Source: Fluviispira vulneris
Lineage (GTDB): Bacteria; Bdellovibrionota_B; Oligoflexia; Silvanigrellales; Silvanigrellaceae
DNA: 64,000 nucleotides
Reading direction: 5' to 3'
NCBI RefSeq assembly: GCF_014281055.1
Contig: NZ_JACRSE010000007.1
Coordinates: 1-64,000, forward strand
Shown here: piece by piece, positions 27,115 through 34,807 of the stretch
Layout: each line of letters starts with the position of its first letter
How positions within the stretch are numbered: position 1 is the first letter of the stretch
The notes under the pieces: generated by a model
The model's input: only the letters and a program-made list of their open reading frames with translations
Told to the model about the DNA's origin: nothing
Databases searched by the model: none
Translations under genes and position numbers: made by a program

Positions 27115-27441
27115 TTAACCTTCAATGTGAGTGATGGACAAAGTTGTAAATGGTTGGCGGTGGCCGTGCATTTTCTTGGATTTGTTCTTACGAAGATATT
27201 TAAAAACAAGAACTTTGTCTTCGCGACCGTGAGCAACAATCTGAGCTGTTACTTTTGCACCGCTGATAGTTGGAGCTCCAACTTTTAACTCTCCAGCTTT
27301 ATTGATCATTAAAACTTCAGAGAAAGGCAATGTTGTGCCTACATCTGCTTCAATATAGCTTGCTTTGATTTTATCGCCTTCAGCAACTTTGTACTGACGA
27401 CCAAAGATATTAACGACTGCGTAATTTGTCTTACTGCTCAC
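27115..27441 (-). CDS. rplU: 50S ribosomal protein L21
   Basis: A 108-aa protein with the L21 marks YAVVNIFGRQYKVAEGD and VFKYLRKNKSKKMHGHRQPFT. It is the first gene of the rplU-rpmA unit and has its own promoter about 100 bases upstream. Confidence 0.99.
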   Translation of the reverse strand: MSSKTNYAVVNIFGRQYKVAEGDKIKASYIEADVGTTLPFSEVLMINKAGELKVGAPTISGAKVTAQIVAHGREDKVLVFKYLRKNKSKKMHGHRQPFTTLSITHIEG

Positions 27442-27546
27442 AATAGAATTCCTTATACGCTTTTTATGCTAACTTTTTGCTAACATATGGTTTTTAGGTA
27501 AGCGCTACCACGCCATAAATACGGCTCAACAAGAGTCGGAAGCTAG

Positions 27547-27575
27547 CTCATAGTGCAATTTTCCTGTTAGGTCAA
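27547..27575 (-). promoter_or_regulatory. Sigma-70 promoter of rplU-rpmA
   Basis: Minus strand: TTGACC (27575-27570), 17-base spacer, TATGAG (27552-27547). The expected transcript starts near 27540, leaving a leader of about 95 bases that contains a small hairpin (GCCGTA...TATGGC). The leader could serve L21 autoregulation, but I see no recognisable consensus. Confidence 0.6.
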
Positions 27576-27645
27576 GAAGTTTATTTTTTCTTAGGAAGAT
27601 GCTTGCAATTTCTGAAACGCTCAGGTAGGGATTTGAGTCTCAGTG

Positions 27646-27735
27646 GAGAGATGTCCGAGTGGCTGAAGGAGCACGATTGGAAATCGTGTTTGCGCTAATA
27701 CCGTAACGAGGGTTCGAATCCCTCTCTCTCCGCCA
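27646..27735 (+). tRNA. tRNA-Ser (GGA anticodon)
   Basis: A 90-base class II tRNA with acceptor stem GGAGAGA/TCTCTCC, discriminator G and encoded CCA. The anticodon loop TTGGAAA gives GGA, reading UCC and UCU. The long variable arm (GTTTGCGC...CCGTAACG region) is typical of tRNA-Ser, and the T arm shows GGTTCGAAT. Confidence 0.96.
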
Positions 27736-27916
27736 TCCTATATGGCTGTTTATACAGTACCTTAGCAGAAATCGCCTGCGCACTTTTGTGCATCTAGAAT
27801 TAAGTAAAACTACAACCTAAAAATCTCAATACTTACTTCTCAGTGGTATTCATAGAATCAATCCGGTACTTTGTCGGACAGTTATTTACTGAATTCTCTA
27901 ATTACTTCTCGCATTG

Positions 27917-28261
27917 CTATTTATTTAAAAAGGGCGATGCATCAAAAAAGAGTTCAATTTTTTTAATCGATTGATTTAAAAAAGTCATAAGCACAGCGGC
28001 TCTAGATTTACCAGCTACGCTTGTTAAATCAAATGCAAGCATCACTTGATCATCATGACTAAACTTTGCTCTTACCTCTATTTCCTGTGCAAAATTGCAA
28101 TAATCGGCTATCCACGGAGTTACATTTTCTTTACCATGTAACGCTTTGATTGGGCTTATAAACTCTACATCAGGATGTAATAATTTTTCAATTTCATTTA
28201 TTTTTTTTTGAACAACAAATGAATAATAATTAAGTGCCATATCTAAATTCTTATTTATCAT
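27917..28261 (-). CDS. SnoaL/NTF2-like small protein
   Basis: A 114-aa cytosolic protein whose pattern (LNYYSFVVQKKINEIEKLLHPDVEFISP, LHGKENV) matches the SnoaL-like branch of the NTF2 fold. These domains bind or isomerise small molecules, and no specific substrate can be read. A GGAGAT ribosome site lies before the ATG. It is divergent from the LctP-type permease, with a 15-bp hairpin in the shared upstream region. Confidence 0.7.
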   Translation of the reverse strand: MINKNLDMALNYYSFVVQKKINEIEKLLHPDVEFISPIKALHGKENVTPWIADYCNFAQEIEVRAKFSHDDQVMLAFDLTSVAGKSRAAVLMTFLNQSIKKIELFFDASPFLNK

Positions 28262-28544
28262 ACTTATATCTCCATAAAATGATGCAAAAAATATCTCATT
28301 TCATATTAAATATTGCATTGCATATTAGGTAAGTCAAGATTTTTTCAGACACGGCCACAAACAGTTTAAATGAGTCTTTTGCCCTTATCTCCTACCGAAT
28401 CATAGAAAAAGATTATTTTTTCAAACAAACCTTTCAAAACCTTTAAAAATGAATTAGTATGTGCCAATTATATAGTATAGTATACAATTTTTATTAATGT
28501 TATATATTTTGTATATTTTATTTTGAATTTTTTAAATATTTAAT

Positions 28545-28578
28545 AGCTCTTTTATTATTCATAAATAATAAAAGAGCT
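28545..28578. promoter_or_regulatory. 15-bp perfect hairpin in the leader of the LctP-type gene
   Basis: AGCTCTTTTATTATT, loop CATA, then AATAATAAAAGAGCT is a perfect 15-bp inverted repeat ending 29 bases before the permease ATG. It is not followed by a T-run on the plus strand, so it is not a standard terminator there. An operator or mRNA structure is possible. Just upstream (28472-28486) is a TATAGTATAGTATAC run. Confidence 0.7.
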
Positions 28579-28606
28579 GCAACACCTCATTTTAAGAGTG
28601 AATTAT

Positions 28607-30127
28607 ATGATGCTACTATTGTCAATTTCTCCCATAATTCTTTTAATATTTGTTTTATTTGTATTTAGATTATCATTAGCACTCTCTGGCGTTATTTCTT
28701 TAGTCTATACAATATTAATAAGTTCAATTTTTTGGTCTTTACCTAAAATTTATACTTTGAGCTCCCTGTTCAAAGGCGCATTTATCGCCTTGGATATTAT
28801 TTTAATCATATTTGGCGCCATTTTCTTTTTAAAATACCTTACACAAGCTGGAACGATACAAGTTATTGAACAGCATCTTAAAGCATTGTCTCCAGATAGG
28901 AGAGTTCAGGCAATTCTTATAGCATGGCTCTTTGGTGCCTTTATTGAAGGTACAGCTGGTTTTGGAACTCCCGCCGCAATCGTAGCTCCATTTTTAGTGG
29001 CAATTGGATTTACGCCTGTTCTAGCAATAATAGTTGCATTAACTGCAAACAACGCTTCAGTTGCATTTGGTGCAATTGGAACGCCAGTACGAATTGGTTT
29101 TGAAGGATTAAAAACCACAGATGTTTCCTATTATGCAGCTTTTATAAATTTAATAACAGCCATGATAGTTCCATGTATGATATTATTTTTTGTTATTATG
29201 ACGCATAATAAAGATCGCATGAAAAACTTTTTAGAATGCTTACCTTTTGCATTAATTGCAGGCATTAGTTTTCTTGTACCTTATTTCATTACATCATTAT
29301 ATGCACCAGAATTATCATCTATTTTAGGATCAACAGTCGGACTGTTCTTAATGACAGTCATTACTAAATTTAAAATTTTTATTCCTAAAAATATTTTTAG
29401 ATTTTCAGATGAAATAATACTTAATAACAAACTTAACACGACTTCCATTTTTAATGGAATTTATCCATATATTATTTTATTATTGTTATTGCTAATTGGT
29501 AAGTTCTTTTTTCAAAACTCAAAAATATTCTCAGTGAATTTACCTGCTGGTTTGTCCTATTCACTTCAATTGTTTAATCCAGGCATAGTGTTTTTAATGA
29601 CTATATTAATAACGCTATTTTTTAAACGTATAAATAGTCAACAAATTAAACTTTGCTTGAATGCATCTATTAAGCCATTATTTAAAACTGCAATTGCAAT
29701 TTTTACTATTTGCTCTTTGGTTCAGATTATGATCATTACCGGTAAAGGAGTGACTCCCTTACCAGGTATGTTTGAAGAAATCGTTATTTTTTTGAAGTCA
29801 AATTATTTCCCGTATTTTTCAATTTTTATTGGTGCATTTGGAGCTTTTTTATCAGGAAGCGCAACCGTTTCGAATTTAGTGTTCGCACCCATTCAATCAC
29901 AAATTGCTCAGCAAATCTTTTATTCCGAAGGGTGGATTCTTGCGTTCCAGTTGGTGGGCGCAGGTGCAGGCAATATGATTGCTTTGCAAAATATTTTAGC
30001 AGTTCAATCTACAGTAGAATCCTCAGGCAAAGAAGCTGAGATACTTTCAAAGCTTATTTTACCGTGCCTGATCTATATTGTAATCGCTACCGTTGTTGGA
30101 ACAATTTTATCAAAGATAATGATATAA
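28607..30127 (+). CDS. LctP-family lactate/glycolate permease
   Basis: A polytopic inner-membrane carrier (about 506 aa, 12 or more helices). The most conserved LctP segment is present: GAFIEGTAGFGTPAAIVAPFL and then TANNASVAFGAIGTPVRIG, and a late FGAFLSGSATVSNLVFAPIQ block. The family takes up L-lactate, D-lactate or glycolate with protons; which one is not decided. The ATG at 28607 follows a TAAGAG site; a GTG at 28598 is the alternative. No lactate dehydrogenase genes lie next to it. Confidence 0.9.
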   Translation: MMLLLSISPIILLIFVLFVFRLSLALSGVISLVYTILISSIFWSLPKIYTLSSLFKGAFIALDIILIIFGAIFFLKYLTQAGTIQVIEQHLKALSPDRRVQAILIAWLFGAFIEGTAGFGTPAAIVAPFLVAIGFTPVLAIIVALTANNASVAFGAIGTPVRIGFEGLKTTDVSYYAAFINLITAMIVPCMILFFVIMTHNKDRMKNFLECLPFALIAGISFLVPYFITSLYAPELSSILGSTVGLFLMTVITKFKIFIPKNIFRFSDEIILNNKLNTTSIFNGIYPYIILLLLLLIGKFFFQNSKIFSVNLPAGLSYSLQLFNPGIVFLMTILITLFFKRINSQQIKLCLNASIKPLFKTAIAIFTICSLVQIMIITGKGVTPLPGMFEEIVIFLKSNYFPYFSIFIGAFGAFLSGSATVSNLVFAPIQSQIAQQIFYSEGWILAFQLVGAGAGNMIALQNILAVQSTVESSGKEAEILSKLILPCLIYIVIATVVGTILSKIMI

Positions 30128-30192
30128 GAATCGACTTTGCAATATAAATAGGTATTCTAAATGAAATGATAATATTTTTAAAGGGGAAAAAT

Positions 30193-30357
30193 ATGAATCA
30201 ATAAAAAAAACCGTTGTACTATTTTTTATTCACACTTTGTTTAGTCTGTTTTATTGTCTGTATTATTGACTCTATAAGAAATAATAATATCACTCTCATT
30301 TTATTCTTTACATCTTTTATTCTTATGGCAAATTTAAAAAAGATCGTAAAAATATAA
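30193..30357 (+). pseudogene. Small two-helix membrane ORF with an in-frame stop
   Basis: After a good AAGGGG ribosome site the frame reads ATG-AAT-CAA-TAA, but the same frame then stays open for 50 more codons to 30357. The encoded segment (KKPLYYFLFTLCLVCFIVCI, then a second hydrophobic stretch ending KKIVKI) looks like a small membrane protein of two helices. The TAA at 30202-30204 is the only interruption. It is probably an inactivated gene located behind the permease. No other start with a ribosome site follows the stop. Confidence 0.65.
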
Positions 30358-30362
30358 ATTTT

Positions 30363-31031
30363 TCATAACAAAAGATCTTCATAGAAAGCACCAAACTTCA
30401 TACTTGGGTGACATATTTGTAATTCTAAAATCCATCTTTCTGCAGACGGAATAAAGTCGAGGTCAAATAAGCCTGCATTTGAATATTTTGAGTGCGAAAA
30501 TTCAGATAGCCGATGACCTTTAACATATTCGGGTAATAGCAAATAGCCCATTTTTTCGACTTGCCAACGCGTGTATTCACATAATTTCTGCCCTGTTGCT
30601 TGAGTGTTTCGCCAATATTGTTGAACCTCAGCAAAGAGTTCTTTTATATCATTCTTAATCTGCAAAAATTGCTGTGCTTCTCCCATAACAAAAGTATTGC
30701 CACAGTCAGCTTCAATACCATCCCATACAGGGCCCACATCGATATAAAAAATATCATTCTCTTTTAAAGTAACATTTTCTCTGTAGGAATCATCGAAACT
30801 CAAAATAGTTGATTCACCAAAGCGGATATGGGTCTTATGCCAAAACTTTCGAACTCCACAATCTGCAAAATATTGATTTGCCATTTTTATGGCTTCAAAT
30901 TCCGTCATTCCTGGATGAATTTGTTGTTTAATTGCTTCAATAGCTGCCCAAGTTTTATTACGAGATGTTGTGGTCATCGATAAAATAGCATTAGTGTTTA
31001 TATTTTCAATTTCAAGTTGATTAATGGACAT
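30363..31031 (-). CDS. M24-family metallopeptidase
   Basis: A protein of about 222 aa with the pita-bread fold of methionine aminopeptidase/prolidase. Candidate metal ligands are in FYIDVGPVWDGIEADCGNTF (two Asp), GHRLSEFSH (His) and ELQICHP (Glu). It is short for a prolidase, which usually has an N-terminal creatinase domain. The ATG at 31031 has an AAAGG site and is preferred over 31091. The substrate is unknown. Confidence 0.82.
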   Translation of the reverse strand: MSINQLEIENINTNAILSMTTTSRNKTWAAIEAIKQQIHPGMTEFEAIKMANQYFADCGVRKFWHKTHIRFGESTILSFDDSYRENVTLKENDIFYIDVGPVWDGIEADCGNTFVMGEAQQFLQIKNDIKELFAEVQQYWRNTQATGQKLCEYTRWQVEKMGYLLLPEYVKGHRLSEFSHSKYSNAGLFDLDFIPSAERWILELQICHPSMKFGAFYEDLLL

Positions 31032-31288
31032 GACTTCGTACCTTTCAGAGAAAATTAAAGAAATATAAATTATACAGAACTCTGTTAGCATCTTTTAAGA
31101 TTTTTAAACTGCACTAAATAACTGCACATAAAAATGTATTTAGAACTATAGAATCACTGACAGTTGTATAGTAATTTTTGTGCCTAAAATTTTGGCAATT
31201 CATACTAACTGCCTCAGAAGTTATATGAATTCTAGGTTCTACAGAGTAGCAGCCCATATAAACTTTGCCTTCAGGAGAGATAAATTTA

Positions 31289-32119
31289 TCAATTCACATC
31301 TTTACCTCCTTTTTGTATCGCGAGCACAATCAACACAATACTTCCGGTGAAAAATCTTAAGTCTGATGGCGCTAGACCAAAAGACAAAGCTATTCCCTGA
31401 ATTTGTTGATAGATAAGTGCGCCAATAAAAGGGGCTGCGAGTTGTTTTGTTATTGTTCTATTTCCTATGATTGCTTCTCCAATCATAAGGCTTGCTAGTC
31501 CATGAATTACTATACCAACACCAATACCTACATCCATGAAATTCTGCATTTGCACTATTAAACTGCCAGCAAGACCAAACAGAGAACCTGCAATGAATAA
31601 TCCCAAGCTGGTATACTTGTTTATGCTGATCCCATTGTTCATAGCAAACTTAGGATTATTGCCAATAGTTCGAAACCGTAAACCAAAATCAGTTTGCAAA
31701 AACAAGGCAAAAGGCATAATGCAAAATACACAAACGATAATTAGCAATATAAGATCAATTTTTATGCCATTCATATCGAACAAAGCTATATTTGGTTTAC
31801 CCATAATCCTGAGGTTAACACTATAAGCCATAGTACTGAGTATTATCCCTGCTAGAAGACTATTGACTTTAAGTCGCAAAGCTACTTGCGATGTCCCCAA
31901 TGCCAGCAATCCTCCCGCCAACACACCACCAATAATAGAAAATATTTGTGGAATACCAGCAACAATTAGGCTTGCACAAACTGCACCTCCAAGTGGATAA
32001 GCCCCTTCCGCTGTCAAATCAGGGAAGTTGAGGAAACGGAATGGAATCATAATGCCAAAGGCAATCATTGCTAGTATTAAACCCTGCAATATCCCAGTAT
32101 GAAAAAGCTCAGTTGCCAT
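31289..32119 (-). CDS. ABC importer permease (TrpX-system type)
   Basis: A 276-aa inner-membrane permease with about eight hydrophobic segments; FPDLTAEGAYPLGGAVCA near residue 33 and GIAxS-like GLAPSDLRFFTG near the end match permeases of the LivH/RbsC-like branch that go with PF04392 binding proteins. The first codons overlap the end of the ATPase gene by 11 bases. It forms a three-gene unit with the ATPase and binding protein. Confidence 0.85.
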   Translation of the reverse strand: MATELFHTGILQGLILAMIAFGIMIPFRFLNFPDLTAEGAYPLGGAVCASLIVAGIPQIFSIIGGVLAGGLLALGTSQVALRLKVNSLLAGIILSTMAYSVNLRIMGKPNIALFDMNGIKIDLILLIIVCVFCIMPFALFLQTDFGLRFRTIGNNPKFAMNNGISINKYTSLGLFIAGSLFGLAGSLIVQMQNFMDVGIGVGIVIHGLASLMIGEAIIGNRTITKQLAAPFIGALIYQQIQGIALSFGLAPSDLRFFTGSIVLIVLAIQKGGKDVN

Positions 32120-32843
32120 TTTCTCCTCCGGATATTAAGAGTTGATCTTCATACTGATGAAACATTGCAAGTAAATCATGCACTGCCAATGCCTTCTTTT
32201 GTTTCCCTTGAAAGTCCAGCGCTACTTTTCCTTGGTGAAGCATAATTAAGCGATTTCCATATTTAATAGCATCATCCATTTTATGCGTAATCATTATAGC
32301 AGTGAGTTCAAGATTCTTGGTTTGCTTGTGTGTATATTCCATAAGCAGAGTCTGCATTTTAGGATCAAGCGCCGAAGTATGTTCATCTAATAATAAAATT
32401 TGTCTTCCTGAATGAATCGCCATTAGGGTTGCAATCATTTGTCTTTGCCCACCAGATAACATTTTCAGTGGCTGATCTATATATTCCTCTAAGCCAATAT
32501 CTAATTTTTTTAGCTTTTGAATAACTTTATTTCGAAACCTTCTATAAAATAATAATTTTGGTGAATTTATTTCATTTAGGGCAATATTCTCAAGCAGAGT
32601 CATTTCAGGAACTGTACCCAGGTTTACGTCTTGTACAACTTGGGCCACATCACCTTTTAGTTTTATCGTGCCAGAATCCGCTTTATATTCATTGCTAATT
32701 AACTTAAGCAACGTAGATTTACCACATCCATTGGCTCCAATTAGAATGCAGAAATCCCCTTTTTCTACTGATAGACTCACTTCATTAATCACAGGCCTAA
32801 AAAGGCCTTGAAATGACTTGGTCACTTTAGCAATTTGAATCAT
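32109..32843 (-). CDS. ABC importer ATPase
   Basis: A 244-aa ATPase with Walker A GANGCGKST, signature LSGGQRQMIA, Walker B LLLDEHTSALDP (DEH instead of DEP, still with the catalytic Glu) and H-loop ITHKMDDA. It drives the neighbouring permease, whose start it overlaps. It starts 3 bases after the binding-protein gene. Confidence 0.92.
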   Translation of the reverse strand: MIQIAKVTKSFQGLFRPVINEVSLSVEKGDFCILIGANGCGKSTLLKLISNEYKADSGTIKLKGDVAQVVQDVNLGTVPEMTLLENIALNEINSPKLLFYRRFRNKVIQKLKKLDIGLEEYIDQPLKMLSGGQRQMIATLMAIHSGRQILLLDEHTSALDPKMQTLLMEYTHKQTKNLELTAIMITHKMDDAIKYGNRLIMLHQGKVALDFQGKQKKALAVHDLLAMFHQYEDQLLISGGENGN

Positions 32844-32846
32844 ATG

Positions 32847-33815
32847 TCACTCAATAATTTCTATATTGGAAGGAAAGCTAAGACCTAGCTCTATTGCAAG
32901 CTTTTTATTAATCACACCATGATGTTCTTCAGCAGTTGGATAAAATGGATTTAAATCCCTGATATTTTGTCCTCGCATAATCTCTGCTGTGAGTTTCGCT
33001 GCATTTCTACCAACTGCAATATAATCAACTCCATAACTTGCAAGAGCCAATCCATCTTTCACAGCCTGTGCTTCTACGTTAAATACAGGAATATGAAATT
33101 TACGGGCTTCGGCGCTAATGACTGGTAATGTTGGTTGGATTGGTCCACTCGTACCTACATAGATAAAATCTACTTTGCTTTTAAATTCCTGCATTCTAAT
33201 CTGGACATCACGAGCTTGTTCCACTGGTATTGCGATAACAGAAATATCAAACTCTGATGCACTTGCTTTCATCATTTGAACGAGTGCAATATCGTTCGCT
33301 TCTGAAGTTGCATACAATAGTCCAACTCTCCTTGCTTCTGGTAAAATTGATTTAGCAAATTTCAGAAAAGCTCTCAAATCTTGCATATCAGAACTCCCTG
33401 TAATATTTGCCTCAGCTTTATATTTCTCTTTAATCAATCCAGCTTCAACGGGATCTGTAATGACTGTATAAATTAAAGGAATATCATGAATCTTACCTTT
33501 GGCTGCCTGCGCAATTGGGGTGGTTAATACCAGCATGGCTTTTGGGTTTTTAGCTTTAAGGCTGATAAGCATTTGAGGGATCAAGCTTGGATCGAATCCA
33601 GCATCAGCAGTTTCGTAATGTACATTTTGATTTTCTATAAATCCTTCGACTCTCATCTGCTCTTTGAAACCAAGTATGGCAGCATCAAGTGAAGCATGTG
33701 AGCCATAATTAGCTATAGCTATAACTGGCAGCGCATTGTTTTTCTTATTATTATAAAGAATGAGTGCTATTATAAGAATAATAAAGACAGCAATAAAGTA
33801 GGGAGTTTTTTTCAT
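32847..33815 (-). CDS. ABC substrate-binding protein, PF04392 family
   Basis: A 322-aa protein with one N-terminal hydrophobic segment (residues 5-21) and no lipobox, so it is either secreted or membrane-tethered. Family marks are IAIANYGSHASLDAAILGFKE, FVYxDPV-type VITDPVEAGL, NITGSSDMQD and YVGTSGPIQPTLPVI. Homologous systems import tryptophan or tyrosine in streptococci; the ligand here is not known. GGAGA precedes the ATG, and it is the first gene of the three-gene importer unit. Confidence 0.88.
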   Translation of the reverse strand: MKKTPYFIAVFIILIIALILYNNKKNNALPVIAIANYGSHASLDAAILGFKEQMRVEGFIENQNVHYETADAGFDPSLIPQMLISLKAKNPKAMLVLTTPIAQAAKGKIHDIPLIYTVITDPVEAGLIKEKYKAEANITGSSDMQDLRAFLKFAKSILPEARRVGLLYATSEANDIALVQMMKASASEFDISVIAIPVEQARDVQIRMQEFKSKVDFIYVGTSGPIQPTLPVISAEARKFHIPVFNVEAQAVKDGLALASYGVDYIAVGRNAAKLTAEIMRGQNIRDLNPFYPTAEEHHGVINKKLAIELGLSFPSNIEIIE

Positions 33816-34392
33816 ATATTCTCCATGTCAACATTTAATTTTTTATAGATAAAGGTAATTAATATATATTTTAATGAAGGTCAGTTACTGATAAGTAACT
33901 ATAATAATATTATAGGCCGAAAGGCCATAGTATAAAAAAAATAGGGGATATTTGAAATGAGGATTCTAAAACAATAGGTAACATTTTATAAACCAGAAAT
34001 TAAAAATTGACAAAGTAACGCATACAAACGAATTAACGCCAGCAACACCATCGAGTTGTCAAATTTTTATTTACTAAGTTTACCATTGTTTGTTTTATCC
34101 TATTAAACTGCAATAAAGCTTTATTAAAAGGCTCAGTATTTTGAATATCCTAATATTGTTACTATGTCAAACGTATATCATTTTTTTAAAAGTTCGTAAT
34201 GCTGGTTGCTATGTTTAAAGGAAAAAAATACTTTTTTGCTCATCTTTAAAAGGAAAAAAATTTAAGCTTTAGCACCAATTAAATTTATAATCTTAAATTA
34301 TTTTTTTTTATTATAATCTAATAGAGATTTCATAGCTTTCATAGTTTCTCAAATGTTATACACACGCACTCGACAAGTATGGCTTTTCCCCA
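33816..34392. other. Intergenic region without a gene
   Basis: About 580 AT-rich bases between the ABC importer and the SRP RNA promoter. I found no open frame with a ribosome site and no RNA gene. TTGACAA (about 34007) and TTGTCAA (about 34057) are inverted copies. A GGCC-GAAA-GGCC mini-hairpin lies near 33916. Confidence 0.5.
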
Positions 34393-34421
34393 TTGACTTA
34401 ATCTGAAATAAGATGTACCAC
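34393..34421 (+). promoter_or_regulatory. Probable promoter of the SRP RNA
   Basis: TTGACT (34393-34398), 17-base spacer, TACCAC (34416-34421) preceded by TG at 34414-34415. The -35 is good; the -10 has three matches. It predicts a start near 34428, which would place three hairpins ahead of the SRP core. Confidence 0.45.
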
Positions 34422-34430
34422 AAATGTAGG

Positions 34431-34492
34431 TTGAGGGATTAGCCCCTCGATAACCAATCCCATGGGATGGTTAGTATGCTTACAGAGCATAC
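34431..34492 (+). other. Three consecutive hairpins directly before the SRP RNA
   Basis: Hairpin 1 is TTGAGGG/CCCTCGA with loop ATTAGC (34431-34450). Hairpin 2 is TAACC-ATCCC paired with GGGAT-GGTTA with one bulged A (34451-34473). Hairpin 3 is GTATGC/GCATAC with loop TTACAGA (34474-34492). There are only a few bases between them and the SRP helix. They could form an Alu-like domain of a longer SRP RNA or a leader that is removed; this is inference. Confidence 0.55.
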
Positions 34493-34496
34493 AAAG

Positions 34497-34622
34497 CAAC
34501 CATGAGAGGTGGTTGTAGGCCCTTAGTGTTTTTCTAATGAACCCGCCAGAGTCGGAAGGCAGCAACGGTGTTTAGGATGACAGGTAAGACCAGCTTGCAG
34601 CCACCCCTCATGGTTGTTTTTT
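34497..34622 (+). ncRNA. ffs: Signal recognition particle RNA (4.5S type)
   Basis: The apical hairpin CCAGAGTCGGAAGGCAGCAACGG carries the GGAA tetraloop and asymmetric loop that bind Ffh. A long outer helix pairs CAACCATGAG...GGTGG (34497 on) with CCACC...CTCATGGTTG (34601-34616), and a T-run follows at once as terminator. This core of about 120 bases is the size of short bacterial SRP RNAs. It lies upstream of dnaX, a common position for ffs. Confidence 0.92.
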
Positions 34623-34807
34623 ATTTTATTTGTGCATGTTAAAATTATGTACTTACCTTGAACTTTCTTGATTTTTGTTTTTCCTGAACACATACTATTT
34701 CTAATTGAAAGTTATCATTCTTGTTTTTTGCAAGGATTGATAATCTCTAATTATGTGATAAATCAATATTAACTCTTATTTTTAAATTTTTATTCGGTAA
34801 CCCAACT

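Noticed and set aside
31181-31197. Near-palindrome TGCCTAAAATTTTGGCA
   Set aside because: The two arms are offset by one base, and such AT-centred patterns are expected often in this composition.
33906-33925. GGCC-GAAA-GGCC hairpin near the ABC importer start
   Set aside because: Only four base pairs with mismatches beyond, no T-run and no link to a gene start.
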